A stretch of DNA of 64,000 nt from Pseudomonas oleovorans subsp. oleovorans. GTDB lineage: Bacteria; Pseudomonadota; Gammaproteobacteria; Pseudomonadales; Pseudomonadaceae. The notes under the pieces were generated by a model. It did not search any database, was not told the origin of the DNA, and saw only the letters and a list, made by a program, of their open reading frames with translations. Positions within the stretch are counted from its first letter, which is position 1; each line of letters opens with the position of its first letter. The stretch is from contig NZ_NIUB01000006.1 in the NCBI RefSeq assembly GCF_002197815.1, positions 1 to 64,000 on the forward strand, in the 5' to 3' direction. The translations under genes and the position numbers were made by a program. Shown in pieces: positions 46,246 to 55,421 of this stretch.

Positions 46246-47108
46246 CGGAAGATCACCGTGCGCTCGCCATTGAGGAAGACCCGATGCTCCAGGTGGTATT
46301 TCACCGCCTTGGACAGGGCCACGGTCTCGGTATCACGGCCGATGGCCACCAGATCGTCGGGCAGGTAGGCGTGGTCCACGCGCTGCACTTCCTGCTCGAT
46401 GATCGGGCCTTCGTCGAGGTCCGAGGTGACGTAGTGCGCGGTGGCGCCGATCAGCTTCACGCCGCGCTCGTAGGCCTGGTGGTAGGGTTTGGCGCCCTTG
46501 AAGCCGGGCAGGAAGGAATGGTGGATGTTGATGGCGCGGCCCGAGAGCTGCTTGCACAGATCGTCGGAAAGGATCTGCATGTAGCGGGCCAGCACCACCA
46601 GCTCGGTCTGGGTCTCGTCGACGATCCTCATCAGCGCCGCTTCCTGCTGGGCCTTGCTGTCCTTGGTCACCGGCAGGTAGATGAAGCGGATGCCCTCGCG
46701 CTCGGCCATGGGCCGCAGCTCGAGGTGGTTGGAGACGATGGCGGTGATCTGCATGTCCAGCTCGCCCTTGTGGTGACGATAGAGCAGGTCCACCAGGCAG
46801 TGATCGTACTTGCTCACCATCAGCAGCACGCGCATGGGCTGGGCGGTGCTGTGCAGCGCCCATTCCATGTCGAAACGCTGGGCCACGGCCACGAAGCCTT
46901 GCTCGACTTCGTCGATATCGCCTTCGTAGCGGTCGTTGAAGCGAAACACCGCGCGCATGAAGAAACGGCCGCTGGTCTCGTCGTCGAACTGCGACATCTC
47001 GCTGATGTAGCAACCCCTGTCCGCCAGATAGGTGGTGACCGCCGCAACGATGCCCGAGGCTGCCGGGCAACTGATCTTGATGATGAAATGGTCGGTGGCG
47101 TGTTGCAT
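46242..47108 (-). CDS. purU: Formyltetrahydrofolate deformylase, paralogue 1
   Basis: 288 residues. The N-terminal ACT domain ([20 protein letters not shown]) is followed by a formyltransferase-fold domain with catalytic Asn/His/Asp in [20 protein letters not shown] and [15 protein letters not shown]. It hydrolyses 10-formyl-THF to formate and THF, regenerating the folate used by Mgd. First gene of the leftward operon; GAGGA lies before the ATG at 47108. Confidence 0.95.
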   Translation of the reverse strand: MQHATDHFIIKISCPAASGIVAAVTTYLADRGCYISEMSQFDDETSGRFFMRAVFRFNDRYEGDIDEVEQGFVAVAQRFDMEWALHSTAQPMRVLLMVSKYDHCLVDLLYRHHKGELDMQITAIVSNHLELRPMAEREGIRFIYLPVTKDSKAQQEAALMRIVDETQTELVVLARYMQILSDDLCKQLSGRAINIHHSFLPGFKGAKPYHQAYERGVKLIGATAHYVTSDLDEGPIIEQEVQRVDHAYLPDDLVAIGRDTETVALSKAVKYHLEHRVFLNGERTVIFR

Positions 47109-47201
47109 GTTTGGTCCTCGATTGTTGGGCGGCAGCTCAGTGCAAAAGTGGAAAATTTCGTGGGTGAAGCGAAACTTCATCTATGAATGTTTATTACTGC
47201 T

Positions 47202-47219
47202 GGGAAAAAAAGTTTCCTG
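47202..47219. promoter_or_regulatory. Near-palindrome GGGAAAAAAAGTTTCCTG in the purU-folD-mgd promoter region
   Basis: It matches the site at 48219-48236 at 16 of 18 positions; the core arms are GGAAA and TTTCC. It lies 94 bp upstream of purU. The rest of the 315-bp gap to the XRE gene holds further GGGAAAA half-sites near 47261 and a REP pair. It is a candidate operator of the XRE-cupin regulator encoded next to it. Confidence 0.6.
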
Positions 47220-47319
47220 ATGCGCTTTTATAGGCGAAGCGAAGCTGCAGGTCTAGCTTGATGGGAAAATTTTTATCTTGGCAGGAAACTCTTGTCGCGT
47301 TAGCGATGGAGTGCAGAAC

Positions 47320-47382
47320 GGTGCGCGCGGCGCACCCTACGGCGTGGCGGGAAACAGAGGGGTAGGGTGCGCCATGCGCACC
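47320..47382. repeat. REP pair of the GTAGGGTGCGC family
   Basis: GGTGCGCGCGGCGCACCCTAC faces GTAGGGTGCGCCATGCGCACC. It lies between the purU promoter region and the XRE gene. Related units are at 51407-51427 and 59058-59130. Confidence 0.75.
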
Positions 47383-47423
47383 GGAATGGCGTTACCGGGC
47401 GCACCCTGTGGGGGAAACGGGCC

Positions 47424-48017
47424 TTACTCGTTGCCGTAGTTCATCACCGACAGCAGGCGGATCGGCACCTGCAGCAGTTGCTCCGGGCCGTGCGGGATGT
47501 CGCCGTCGAAGGTCAGGCTGTCGCCGGCCTGCAGGTGGTAGAGCTGGTTACCGTGGCGATAGACCAGCTCGCCCTCCAGCAGGTGGAGGAACTCGGTGCC
47601 GGGGTGAGCGAAGGTGGGGAACTCCTCGCTGGCGTCGTCCATGCTCACCATGTAGGCCTCGAAGTTCTTCTTCGGTCCACGAGTGTGGTTGAGCAGGTGG
47701 TAGGTGTGGCCCTTCTCGGTGCCGCGGCGAACCACCTCCATGCCCTCGCCGGCCTTGACCAGGATGGCGCTGCCGTCGGGTTGGTCGTACTGGCTGAACA
47801 GTTTGGACATGGGCATGCCGAGCACGTCGCAGAGACGGCTCAAGGTATCCAGGCTGGTGGAGACCTGGGCGTTCTCGATCTTGCTCAACATGCCCTGGCT
47901 GATTCCGGCGATACGGGCCACGTCCGCCAGTTTCAGTTCCTGCGCCTGGCGCTGACGCTTGATCTGCATGCCCAGGTACTGCTCCAGGCGGAGGCGGGGA
48001 GGGATCTCGGTGGTCAT
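47424..48017 (-). CDS. XRE-family regulator with cupin effector domain
   Basis: 197 residues. The HTH_3 domain is at about 13-70 (IKRQRQAQELKLADVARIAG, ISQGMLSKIENAQVSTSLDT) and a C-terminal cupin at about 120-192 (FAHPGTEFLHLLEGELVYRH, GDSLTFDGDIPHGPEQL). It is located between the two arms of the methylamine-glutamate pathway and faces leftward. The probable role is control of gmaS-mgs and purU-folD-mgd through the shared palindrome; the ligand may be an amine or glutamyl compound. ATG 48017 was chosen over GTG 48035. Confidence 0.88.
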   Translation of the reverse strand: MTTEIPPRLRLEQYLGMQIKRQRQAQELKLADVARIAGISQGMLSKIENAQVSTSLDTLSRLCDVLGMPMSKLFSQYDQPDGSAILVKAGEGMEVVRRGTEKGHTYHLLNHTRGPKKNFEAYMVSMDDASEEFPTFAHPGTEFLHLLEGELVYRHGNQLYHLQAGDSLTFDGDIPHGPEQLLQVPIRLLSVMNYGNE

Positions 48018-48194
48018 GGGCGGTGAGTCCTGCACGATTTCAGTTCAAGAAAGTAAATTTCGCACTGAGAAAGTGCGAGTCCGGGCGTCCCGCTCCGGAT
48101 GGCGACACGGGACTTTCCCACAGTGAAAAGGATTTTCCCATATAAACAGTAGCTCGGCGCCAAACCGAGTTCTTCCTCTGCGCGCCTTTCAGAT

Positions 48195-48211
48195 TGGCAA
48201 GCTGCTTGCAT
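48195..48211 (+). promoter_or_regulatory. Sigma-54 promoter upstream of gmaS
   Basis: TTGGCAAG-CTGC-TTGCAT has the invariant GG (48196-48197) and GC (48208-48209) separated by 10 bp and matches the -24/-12 consensus well. It implies RpoN-dependent, nitrogen-responsive transcription of gmaS-mgsABC starting near 48220, about 150 bp upstream of gmaS. The long leader leaves room for the palindrome at 48219. Confidence 0.75.
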
Positions 48212-48218
48212 TCCTGAT

Positions 48219-48236
48219 GGGAAACTAAGTTTCCTG
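48219..48236. promoter_or_regulatory. Near-palindrome GGGAAACTAAGTTTCCTG at the gmaS transcription start
   Basis: GGAAACTAAGTTTCC is symmetric at 14 of 15 positions excluding the centre and overlaps the expected sigma-54 start point, a location suited to repression. A near-identical copy lies in the purU promoter region at 47202-47219. Confidence 0.65.
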
Positions 48237-48373
48237 TGTGGAATTCAATGAAAAAGCCCGACCGCTACCTGCTCATTCAGACGATCCGGACTACGGTGGC
48301 AGTCGTGCGCCGCCCCGTCTTCGATCGCCTGCCATCCAACGACCGCCTTGCCCTTTTCCAGGAGTGAAGACCC

Positions 48374-49708
48374 ATGTTGCCAACTGAAACGCAGCGCATC
48401 ATCGATCAGCACGGCATCAAGTACGTGCTGGCCCAGTTCGTCGATATCCACGGCGCCGCGAAGACCAAGTCCGTGCCGATTTCCGGCCTCAAGGCGGTGG
48501 CCGAGGACGGTGCCGGGTTCGCCGGTTTCGCCATCTGCGGCATGGGCATGGAACCGCATGGGCCGGACTTCATGGCCCGTGGCGACCTCTCCACCCTGAT
48601 CCCGGTGCCCTGGCAGCCGGGCTACGGCCGAGTGGTGTGCATCGGACATGTGGAAGGCAAACCCTGGGCGTACGACACCCGCTACGTGCTGCAACAACAG
48701 GTCCAGCGTCTGACCGACAAGGGCTGGACCCTGAACACCGGACTGGAGCCGGAATTCAGCCTGTTCCGCCGTGGTGCTGACGGCAAGCTACAACTGGTGG
48801 ACGCCACCGATAATCTGGACAAGCCCTGCTACGACTACAAAGGCCTGTCGCGCTCCCGCGAATTCCTCGAGCGCCTGACCGAAGCCCTGCAACCGGTGGG
48901 CTTCGACATCTACCAGATCGACCACGAGGACGCGAACGGCCAGTTCGAGATCAACTACACCTACAGCGACGCCATGGAATCGGCGGACCGCTTCACCTTC
49001 TTCCGCATGGCCGCCGGCGAGATCGCCAACGACATGGGCATGATCTGCTCCTTCATGCCCAAGCCTGACCCGAAGCGCGCCGGCAACGGCATGCACTTCC
49101 ACCTGTCCATCGCCAGCGCCAGCAACAAGAACCTCTTCCACGACCCGAACGACCCTAGCGGCATGGGCCTGTCGAAAATGGCCTATCACTTCGCCGCCGG
49201 CCTGCTGGCCCACGGCCCGGCCCTGTGCGCCTTTGCCGCGCCCACGGTCAACTCCTACAAGCGCCTGGTGGTGGGGCGCTCGCTGTCCGGTGCGACCTGG
49301 GCGCCAGCCTTCATCGCCTTCGGTGCCAACAACCGCTCGGCCATGGTGCGCGTGCCCTACGGCCGCCTGGAGTTCCGCCTGCCGGATGCCGGCTGCAACC
49401 CCTACCTGGTCACCGCCGCGATCATCGCCGCCGGCCTGGACGGCATCGACCGTCAGCTGGAGCCGGACACCATCTGCAACGAGAACCTCTACAACCTGAG
49501 CCTCGAAGAGATCGCCGCGCGCGGCATCAAGACCCTGCCGCAGTCGCTCAAGGAAGCCACCGACGCCCTGGAAGCCGACCCGCTGTTCCGCGAGGTGCTC
49601 GGCCCCGAAATCGTCGACGAATTCATCAAGCAGAAGCGCATGGAGTGGGTGGAGTACAGCCGCCACGTCTCCGACTGGGAGATCCAGCGCTACACCGAAT
49701 TTTTCTGA
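48374..49708 (+). CDS. gmaS: Gamma-glutamylmethylamide synthetase (glutamine synthetase type III-like)
   Basis: 444 residues of the glutamine-synthetase superfamily. It has the beta-grasp N-terminus ([20 protein letters not shown]) and active-site blocks [26 protein letters not shown] and [23 protein letters not shown]. It ligates methylamine to glutamate with ATP, the entry step of the N-methylglutamate pathway. AGGAGTG precedes the ATG. It heads the gmaS-mgsABC operon behind a sigma-54 promoter. A GlnT-like glutamine synthetase is the alternative name; the linkage to mgs and mgd favours GmaS. Confidence 0.9.
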   Translation: MLPTETQRIIDQHGIKYVLAQFVDIHGAAKTKSVPISGLKAVAEDGAGFAGFAICGMGMEPHGPDFMARGDLSTLIPVPWQPGYGRVVCIGHVEGKPWAYDTRYVLQQQVQRLTDKGWTLNTGLEPEFSLFRRGADGKLQLVDATDNLDKPCYDYKGLSRSREFLERLTEALQPVGFDIYQIDHEDANGQFEINYTYSDAMESADRFTFFRMAAGEIANDMGMICSFMPKPDPKRAGNGMHFHLSIASASNKNLFHDPNDPSGMGLSKMAYHFAAGLLAHGPALCAFAAPTVNSYKRLVVGRSLSGATWAPAFIAFGANNRSAMVRVPYGRLEFRLPDAGCNPYLVTAAIIAAGLDGIDRQLEPDTICNENLYNLSLEEIAARGIKTLPQSLKEATDALEADPLFREVLGPEIVDEFIKQKRMEWVEYSRHVSDWEIQRYTEFF

Positions 49709-49747
49709 CAGCCCGTCGCCCATTTACCTGCCCCGAGGAGACACGCC

Positions 49748-50647
49748 ATGTGCGGAATCGTAGGTCTTTACCTGAAGAAGCCCGAGCTGGAAGGCCAGCT
49801 CGGCAAACTGTTCGAACCCATGCTCGAAGCCATGACCGACCGTGGTCCGGACAGCGCCGGCTTCGCCATCTACGGCGATGAAGTGGCCGACGGCTGGGTC
49901 AAGCTGACCCTGCAGGCCATCGAGGCCGACTACGGCTGGAAGCACCTGATGGGATCGCTGGAAGGCCGCCTGGGTTGCTCCCTGGACTGGTTCCAGAACG
50001 CCAGCGCCGCGGTGCTAAAGGTCAACTGCGATGAAGAGCGCGTACGTGCCGCCCTCGCTGACCTCGCCCCCGACGTGCGCATCATGAGCGCCGGCCAGAG
50101 CATCGAGATCCTCAAGGGCATGGGCCTGCCGAAGGAAATCTCTGAGCGCTTCGGCCTCGCGAACATGAAAGGCAGCCACATCATCGGCCACACCCGTATG
50201 GCCACCGAAAGCGCGGTGACCATGGAAGGCAGCCACCCGTTCTCCACCGGCGCCGACCTCTGCCTGGTACACAACGGCTCGCTCTCCAACCACTTCCGCC
50301 TGCGCCAGGAGCTCAAGCGCCAGGGCATCGTCTTCGAGACCGAGAACGACACCGAGGTGGCCGCCGGCTACCTGACCTGGCGCCTGCAGCAGGGCGACAG
50401 CCTGAAGGAAGCCCTGGACAAGTCCCTGGAAGACCTTGACGGCTTCTTCACCTTCGCCATCGGCACCCGCAACGGCTTCGCGGTGATCCGCGACCCCATC
50501 GCCTGCAAGCCGGCGATCCTCGCCGAAACCGACGACTACGTGGCCATGGCCTCGGAGTATCAGGCCCTGGCCAGTCTGCCGGGCATCGACAACGCCAAAG
50601 TGTGGGAGCCGGAGCCGGCGACCATGTACATCTGGGAACGTGCCTGA
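49748..50647 (+). CDS. mgsA: N-methylglutamate synthase subunit A (class II glutamine amidotransferase domain)
   Basis: 299 residues. It starts MCGIVGLYLKK with the N-terminal nucleophile Cys2 and has the Ntn motifs DRGPDSAGFAIYG, GHTRMATESAVTMEGSHPFS and VHNGSLSNH. It releases methylamine from gamma-glutamylmethylamide and channels it to MgsC. Also known as GlxB. AGGAGA precedes the ATG. Confidence 0.9.
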   Translation: MCGIVGLYLKKPELEGQLGKLFEPMLEAMTDRGPDSAGFAIYGDEVADGWVKLTLQAIEADYGWKHLMGSLEGRLGCSLDWFQNASAAVLKVNCDEERVRAALADLAPDVRIMSAGQSIEILKGMGLPKEISERFGLANMKGSHIIGHTRMATESAVTMEGSHPFSTGADLCLVHNGSLSNHFRLRQELKRQGIVFETENDTEVAAGYLTWRLQQGDSLKEALDKSLEDLDGFFTFAIGTRNGFAVIRDPIACKPAILAETDDYVAMASEYQALASLPGIDNAKVWEPEPATMYIWERA

Positions 50648-50658
50648 GGAGCCTGCGC

Positions 50659-51333
50659 ATGAAAACCATCGACCTTTCCAGCGCCTCGGTGCGTGAGCTG
50701 AACCAAGCCCTGCACGGCGACGTACAGGACCGCGAATGGCTGGTCACCCATCCGGACGGCAAACACAACCTCGCCGTTGGCGTGAACCAGGCCGTGAGCA
50801 TCGATATCCAGGGCCACGCCGGTTACTACTGCGCCGGCATGAACCAGAAGGCCTGCATCACCGTGCACGGCAACGTCGGTGTCGGTGTGGCGGAGAACAT
50901 GATGAGCGGTTCGGTGCGGGTCAAGGGCAGTGCGTCCCAGGCCGCGGGCGCTACCGCCCATGGCGGACTGCTGGTGATCGAAGGCGACGCCGGCGCGCGT
51001 TGCGGCATTTCCATGAAGGGTGTCGACATCGTGGTTGGCGGCAGCATCGGCCATATGAGCTGCTTCATGGCCCAGGCGGGCAGACTCGTGGTGTGCGGCG
51101 ATGCCGGTGACGCCCTCGGCGACTCGCTGTACGAGACCCGCATCTACGTCAAGGGCACGGTCAAATCGCTGGGTTCGGACTGCATCGAGAAGGAGATGCG
51201 CGCCGAACACTTCGAAGAGCTGGCCGAGCTGCTCGGCCGCGCCGGCTTCGCCGAGGATCCGGCCAGCTTCAAACGCTACGGCTCGGCGCGCCAGCTGTAC
51301 AACTTCAAGGTCGACAACGCATCGGCTTACTGA
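50659..51333 (+). CDS. mgsB: N-methylglutamate synthase subunit B (GXGXG domain)
   Basis: A 224-residue beta-helix protein with the GXGXG repeats of the glutamate synthase C-terminal domain (NVGVGVAENMMSGSVRVKGS, GDAGARCGISMKGVDIVVGG, CGDAGDALGDSLYETRIYVK). It is a structural subunit linking the amidotransferase and FMN subunits. It follows mgsA by 11 bp. Confidence 0.9.
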   Translation: MKTIDLSSASVRELNQALHGDVQDREWLVTHPDGKHNLAVGVNQAVSIDIQGHAGYYCAGMNQKACITVHGNVGVGVAENMMSGSVRVKGSASQAAGATAHGGLLVIEGDAGARCGISMKGVDIVVGGSIGHMSCFMAQAGRLVVCGDAGDALGDSLYETRIYVKGTVKSLGSDCIEKEMRAEHFEELAELLGRAGFAEDPASFKRYGSARQLYNFKVDNASAY

Positions 51334-51406
51334 CCAAACCCAGAACCCGGACGGTGCGTGCGGCCTTGGCGGCCCCGCGTACCCTTCAGGCGGGCACCAA
51401 CACGAC

Positions 51407-51427
51407 GTAGGGTGCGCTGTGCGCACC
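51407..51427. repeat. REP arm GTAGGGTGCGCTGTGCGCACC in the mgsB-mgsC gap
   Basis: A single GTAGGGTGCGC-type arm lies 23 bp before mgsC, with a degraded partner near GGTGCGTGCGG at 51353. It may lower or stabilise the mgsC part of the operon mRNA. Confidence 0.55.
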
Positions 51428-51450
51428 ATCGCCCCGACGAGGAATCTGCA

Positions 51451-52773
51451 ATGAGCGAACACAACACCCCGGTACTGCGCGAGTCCGCTACCTTCGACCG
51501 CTTGACCATCCAGGAGATACAGCGCGCCGCCGAAACCGGCATCTACGACATTCGCGGCGGTGGCACCAAGCGCAAGGTGCCGCACTTCGACGACCTGCTG
51601 CTGCTCGGTGCTAGCGTCTCCCGCTACCCGCTGGAAGGCTACCGCGAAAAGTGCGGCACTGACGTGGTACTCGGCACCCGCTTCGCCAAGAAGCCGATCC
51701 ACCTGAAAATCCCCGTCACCATCGCCGGCATGAGCTTCGGCGCGCTGTCGGCCAACGCCAAGGAAGCCCTCGGCCGCGGCGCCAGCATCGCCGGCACCAG
51801 TACGACGACAGGGGATGGCGGTATGACCCCCGAAGAGCGCGGCCAGTCGCAACATCTGGTCTACCAGTACCTGCCGTCGCGCTACGGCATGAACCCCGAC
51901 GACCTGCGCAAGGCCGACGCTATCGAGATCGTCCTCGGCCAGGGCGCCAAGCCGGGCGGCGGCGGCATGCTGCTAGGCATGAAGGTGACCGAGCGGGTCG
52001 CCGGCATGCGCACCCTGCCGATCGGCGTCGACCAGCGCTCCGCCTGCCGCCACCCGGACTGGACCGGCCCGGACGACCTGGCGATCAAGATCGCCGAGCT
52101 GCGCGAGATCACCGACTGGGAAAAACCCATCTACGTGAAGATCGGTGCCAGCCGCCCCTACTACGACGTCAAGCTGGCGGTGAAGGCCGGCGCCGACGTG
52201 ATCGTCCTCGACGGCATGCAGGGCGGCACCGCGGCGACCCAGGAAGTGTTCATCGAGCACGTCGGCATCCCCATCCTCCCGGCCATCCCGCAAGCCGTGC
52301 AGGCCCTGCAGGAAATGGGCATGCACCGCCAGGTGCAACTGATCGTCTCCGGCGGCATTCGCAACGGCGCCGACGTGGCCAAGGCCATGGCCCTGGGCGC
52401 CGACGCCGTGGCCATCGGCACCGCTGCCCTGGTGGCGCTGGGCGACAATCACCCGCGTCTGGATGACGAGCTGAAGAAGATCGGTTCCGCCGCCGGCTAC
52501 TACGACGACTGGCAGAACGGCCGCGACCCGGCCGGTATCACCACCCAGGACCCGGAATTGTCCAAGCGCCTCGACCCGGTGGAAGGCGGCCGCCGCCTGG
52601 CCAACTACCTGCGCGTGCTGGTGCTGGAAGCGCAGACCATGGCGCGCGCCTGCGGCAAATCGCACCTGCACAACCTCGACCCCGAGGACCTGGTGGCCCT
52701 GACCGTGGAAGCCGCCGCCATGGCCCGTGTGCCATTGGCGGGCACCAGCTGGATTCCCGGCCAACAGTTCTGA
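51451..52773 (+). CDS. mgsC: N-methylglutamate synthase subunit C (FMN glutamate synthase-like)
   Basis: A 440-residue FMN-binding TIM barrel. Motifs are MSFGALSANAKEALGRGASI, TTTGDGGMTPEERGQSQHLV, GQGAKPGGGGMLLG and DGMQGGTAATQEVFIEHVGI. It transfers methylamine to 2-oxoglutarate reductively, giving N-methylglutamate. An N-terminal region precedes the barrel, which appears full length. GAGGAA lies before the ATG. Confidence 0.9.
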   Translation: MSEHNTPVLRESATFDRLTIQEIQRAAETGIYDIRGGGTKRKVPHFDDLLLLGASVSRYPLEGYREKCGTDVVLGTRFAKKPIHLKIPVTIAGMSFGALSANAKEALGRGASIAGTSTTTGDGGMTPEERGQSQHLVYQYLPSRYGMNPDDLRKADAIEIVLGQGAKPGGGGMLLGMKVTERVAGMRTLPIGVDQRSACRHPDWTGPDDLAIKIAELREITDWEKPIYVKIGASRPYYDVKLAVKAGADVIVLDGMQGGTAATQEVFIEHVGIPILPAIPQAVQALQEMGMHRQVQLIVSGGIRNGADVAKAMALGADAVAIGTAALVALGDNHPRLDDELKKIGSAAGYYDDWQNGRDPAGITTQDPELSKRLDPVEGGRRLANYLRVLVLEAQTMARACGKSHLHNLDPEDLVALTVEAAAMARVPLAGTSWIPGQQF

Positions 52774-52835
52774 GGTCTTTGCTCGCCCCGGGCGCGTCAG
52801 CGTTCGGGGCGTTTGCATTTCTGCGGGAGTTGCTC

Positions 52836-53186
52836 ATGAGCTTGTTCAGTGCCAATGCCGCCGGCTGGGGCTTCCTGCTTCTGGCCGGCCTCAGCGAGAT
52901 CTGCTATGCCGCTGCGATTCCCCGTACTCAGGGGTTTACCCGTCTGTGGCCAAGCCTGTATTGCGGCTTCTTCATCGCCCTTAGTCTGTATCTGCTGGCT
53001 CAGGCGGTGCGCACTCTGCCGGTGGGCACCGCCTACGCCGTGTGGGTCGGCATCGGTGCACTGGGCACCGCCGTCTACGGCATCATCTATCTCGACGAAC
53101 CGGCTGACGCTGCGCGGCTGGCTTGTCTGGGGCTCATCCTTGCCGGTGTGGTGGGACTCAAGCTGGTTTCCGGCACGATAGCCTGA
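52836..53186 (+). CDS. SMR-family exporter (SugE/Gdx-like)
   Basis: 116 residues and four TM helices, with the membrane-embedded catalytic Glu21 (LLAGLSEICYAA) and the motif LPVGTAYAVWVGIGALGTAV typical of SugE/Gdx. These export guanidinium or quaternary ammonium compounds in exchange for protons. Position directly after mgsC (62 bp) suggests a role in handling amine or ammonium load; the substrate is inferred. Confidence 0.87.
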   Translation: MSLFSANAAGWGFLLLAGLSEICYAAAIPRTQGFTRLWPSLYCGFFIALSLYLLAQAVRTLPVGTAYAVWVGIGALGTAVYGIIYLDEPADAARLACLGLILAGVVGLKLVSGTIA

Positions 53187-53215
53187 GTCATCCGGCCCGG
53201 TCTTGCGCACAAGGC

Positions 53216-53245
53216 GCCGCGGGTTCTCCGGACTCGCGGCGTTTC
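53216..53245 (+). terminator. Terminator-like hairpin after the SMR gene
   Basis: CGCCGCG...CGCGGCG followed by TTTCT begins 30 bp after the SMR stop. The rest of the 378-bp stretch to 53564 shows no credible gene. Confidence 0.6.
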
Positions 53246-53564
53246 TGCGCTTGTGGACGGTAATGCGGGATTCCTGTGCGCCGCAGCGACGGCGCTGGAC
53301 AGTGGCGGGCGTGACAGGCGTGCGTCTGCTCCGTGCTGGTAGAGCACAGTCTGGCTTGAGTCGCCAGGCTGTGCTGTGTGGGTGAACGGCGCAGACTCGA
53401 GCACGCGCAGTACGCGGTGAAGAATGCAGCGCTGGTGCAGGAGGGGCGCGGGTGCGGTCAGAGTGCCGCTGCTGGGTGCGGCTCGATGCGCAGGCGTCAG
53501 GCGCTAGAGGCGGGAGTTGCTGCGGGGAGGAGGAAAGCCGGCAGCGGACTGCCGGCCGGAGTGC

Positions 53565-53744
53565 TTACTTGAGTTTGGGCAGCTTGTCGTCCGGTAGGGC
53601 GTAGCTGTGCTTCTCATGAATCATGGTGGCGATCAGCGCGTAGAGGCTGACGCCAGCCACCAGCAGGCTGATGAAGACCAGGATCGCCGGCTTGTCGGCG
53701 AAGGTGAAGACGGCGCTGGCGCCGTCGAAGGTAGTGATGCTCAT
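53565..53744 (-). CDS. Small single-TM protein next to amtB (59 aa)
   Basis: MSITTFDGASAVFTFADKPA is followed by one hydrophobic helix (ILVFISLLVAGVSLYALIAT) and a charged tail MIHEKHSYALPDDKLPKLK. AGGAG lies 8 bases before the ATG at 53744. It follows amtB by 55 bp in the same operon. Function unknown; a companion or stability factor for the transporter is plausible. Confidence 0.75.
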   Translation of the reverse strand: MSITTFDGASAVFTFADKPAILVFISLLVAGVSLYALIATMIHEKHSYALPDDKLPKLK

Positions 53745-53799
53745 GGGCAATGCTCCTGGGGGTGGGCCCGCCGCCGGGCGGCGGCAGGCGGCATGGCCG

Positions 53800-55173
53800 T
53801 CAGGCCGGTTTGCTTTCGCCGATCAGGCTGGCAGGTGCCGGGGCGGCGCCGCCAACGCTGGTACTCGGGCCGTACATCGAGTTCCATTCCGGATAGGCCT
53901 GGGCCGGGACCTCGGTCAGGTCGAGACCGCGTTCCTCGGCGTGGGCCGGTACGCGCAGCATGCCGAACTGCTTGAGGGCGTAGGACAGCACGTAGCCGGG
54001 GATGAAGCCCAGCGCTGCCAGTACCACGGCGCCGCCGAGTTGGCCGAGGAAGCTGATCGGCGCCATGCCGTTCACGTTCGGGTAGCCGGCCAGGAAGATG
54101 CCGCTGATCACCAGGCCGGCAAAGCCGCCGAAGCCGTGTACGGCGAAGGCTCCGACCGCGTCGTCGAGGCGGAACTTGAGCAACAGGTTGTTGACCAGCG
54201 GCGCGGTGGCAGCGACGCCCATGCCGATCAGGTAGGCCAGGCCGGGGTGGTAGAGGTCCAGGCCCGGTGCCACGGAGATGATCCCGACCAGGCCGCCGGA
54301 CATCATCCAGAACGGCTCGCGGGTGGTCAGGTAAGCGCCGATCAGACCGCCGGCGAAGCCCATCAGGGTGTTGAAGGCGAAGGCCGAGAGGGTGGTCGGC
54401 TGACCGTAGATGTTGATCCACTGGGCGCCTGCGTTGTAGATGATGCAGCCGCCGAGGAAGCCGAAGAAGCCGACGATGATCAGCATCAGGCCGACCACGC
54501 TCATCGGCATGCTGTGGCCGACGATGGCGTTGGCGCTGCCGTCCGGGTTGAAGCGGCCGATCCGTGCGCCGAGGTTGATCACCACGGCCAGGGCGAAGAA
54601 GCCGGCGATCATGTGCACCACGCCGGCGGCACCGACGTCATGGTAGCCCCACTTGACGGTCAGCCAGCCTTCCGGGTGCCAGCCCCAGGCGGCAGCGACC
54701 AGCCAGAGGAAGCCGCCGAGGACGATGGTGAGGATGATGAAGGCGCTCATCCGCGCCCGCTCGATCAGCGCGCCGGAGAGAATCGAGCCGGTGGTGGCGG
54801 CGAACATGGCGAAGGCCGCCCAGAAGATGCCGGTGGCGTTGTCCTGGATGTTCGGCCCCATGGATTCGCTCCAGGGCATGCCGGCGAGGAAGGCATCCAT
54901 GCGTGGCACGATGCCGTCCGGGAAGGCGTTGTATACCGCCCAGCCGAGCAGGAACACGCTGGGGATGATGAAGCCGAACGCGAGGATATTCTTCACCCCG
55001 GCCGCCAGGGCATTCTTCAGGCGCGATGCGCCGATTTCGTAGGACAGGAAGCCGGCATGAATGCAGACCATCAGGGCGATACACCACCAGTAGAATATTT
55101 CCATACTCAGGGTGTTGGTCATCTCTATCAGAGCCTGCAGCTCCTCCAGAGTGGGGGTTTTCTGCTCTTCCAT
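53800..55173 (-). CDS. amtB: Ammonium/methylammonium transporter
   Basis: 457 residues with about 11 TM helices. The conserved pore twin histidines are H187 (GYHDVGAAGVVHMIAGFFAL) and H346 (DAVGAFAVHGFGGFAGL), with WWCIALMVCIHAGFLSYEIG at the start. The N-terminus is cytoplasm-like (MEEQKTPTLEEL) without an evident signal peptide. Amt proteins also pass methylammonium, so uptake of the gmaS substrate is possible. No clear sigma-54 promoter was found upstream. Confidence 0.93.
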   Translation of the reverse strand: MEEQKTPTLEELQALIEMTNTLSMEIFYWWCIALMVCIHAGFLSYEIGASRLKNALAAGVKNILAFGFIIPSVFLLGWAVYNAFPDGIVPRMDAFLAGMPWSESMGPNIQDNATGIFWAAFAMFAATTGSILSGALIERARMSAFIILTIVLGGFLWLVAAAWGWHPEGWLTVKWGYHDVGAAGVVHMIAGFFALAVVINLGARIGRFNPDGSANAIVGHSMPMSVVGLMLIIVGFFGFLGGCIIYNAGAQWINIYGQPTTLSAFAFNTLMGFAGGLIGAYLTTREPFWMMSGGLVGIISVAPGLDLYHPGLAYLIGMGVAATAPLVNNLLLKFRLDDAVGAFAVHGFGGFAGLVISGIFLAGYPNVNGMAPISFLGQLGGAVVLAALGFIPGYVLSYALKQFGMLRVPAHAEERGLDLTEVPAQAYPEWNSMYGPSTSVGGAAPAPASLIGESKPA

Positions 55174-55421
55174 CAGTCGATCCTCGAGACGAATTCGTGG
55201 TGATAAAGCGGTGTTGGCAGTTTTTATTGGAATGTGCGCCCGCAGGCCCTTGGTGTTTATCTGTAGTTATAAAAAGTTCTCTGCATGAATAGGCAATCCC
55301 TGTGCCAGAACGCTTTGCGCGTGCCGCCCCTGAGTGACGGGGCGGTGGCGGCGAGCGCGGCGAAAAAGATGCCCCGTTTCTGCCCGTACAGCCTGTGATA
55401 TGCCTGAAGTTGGGTCGTGTT

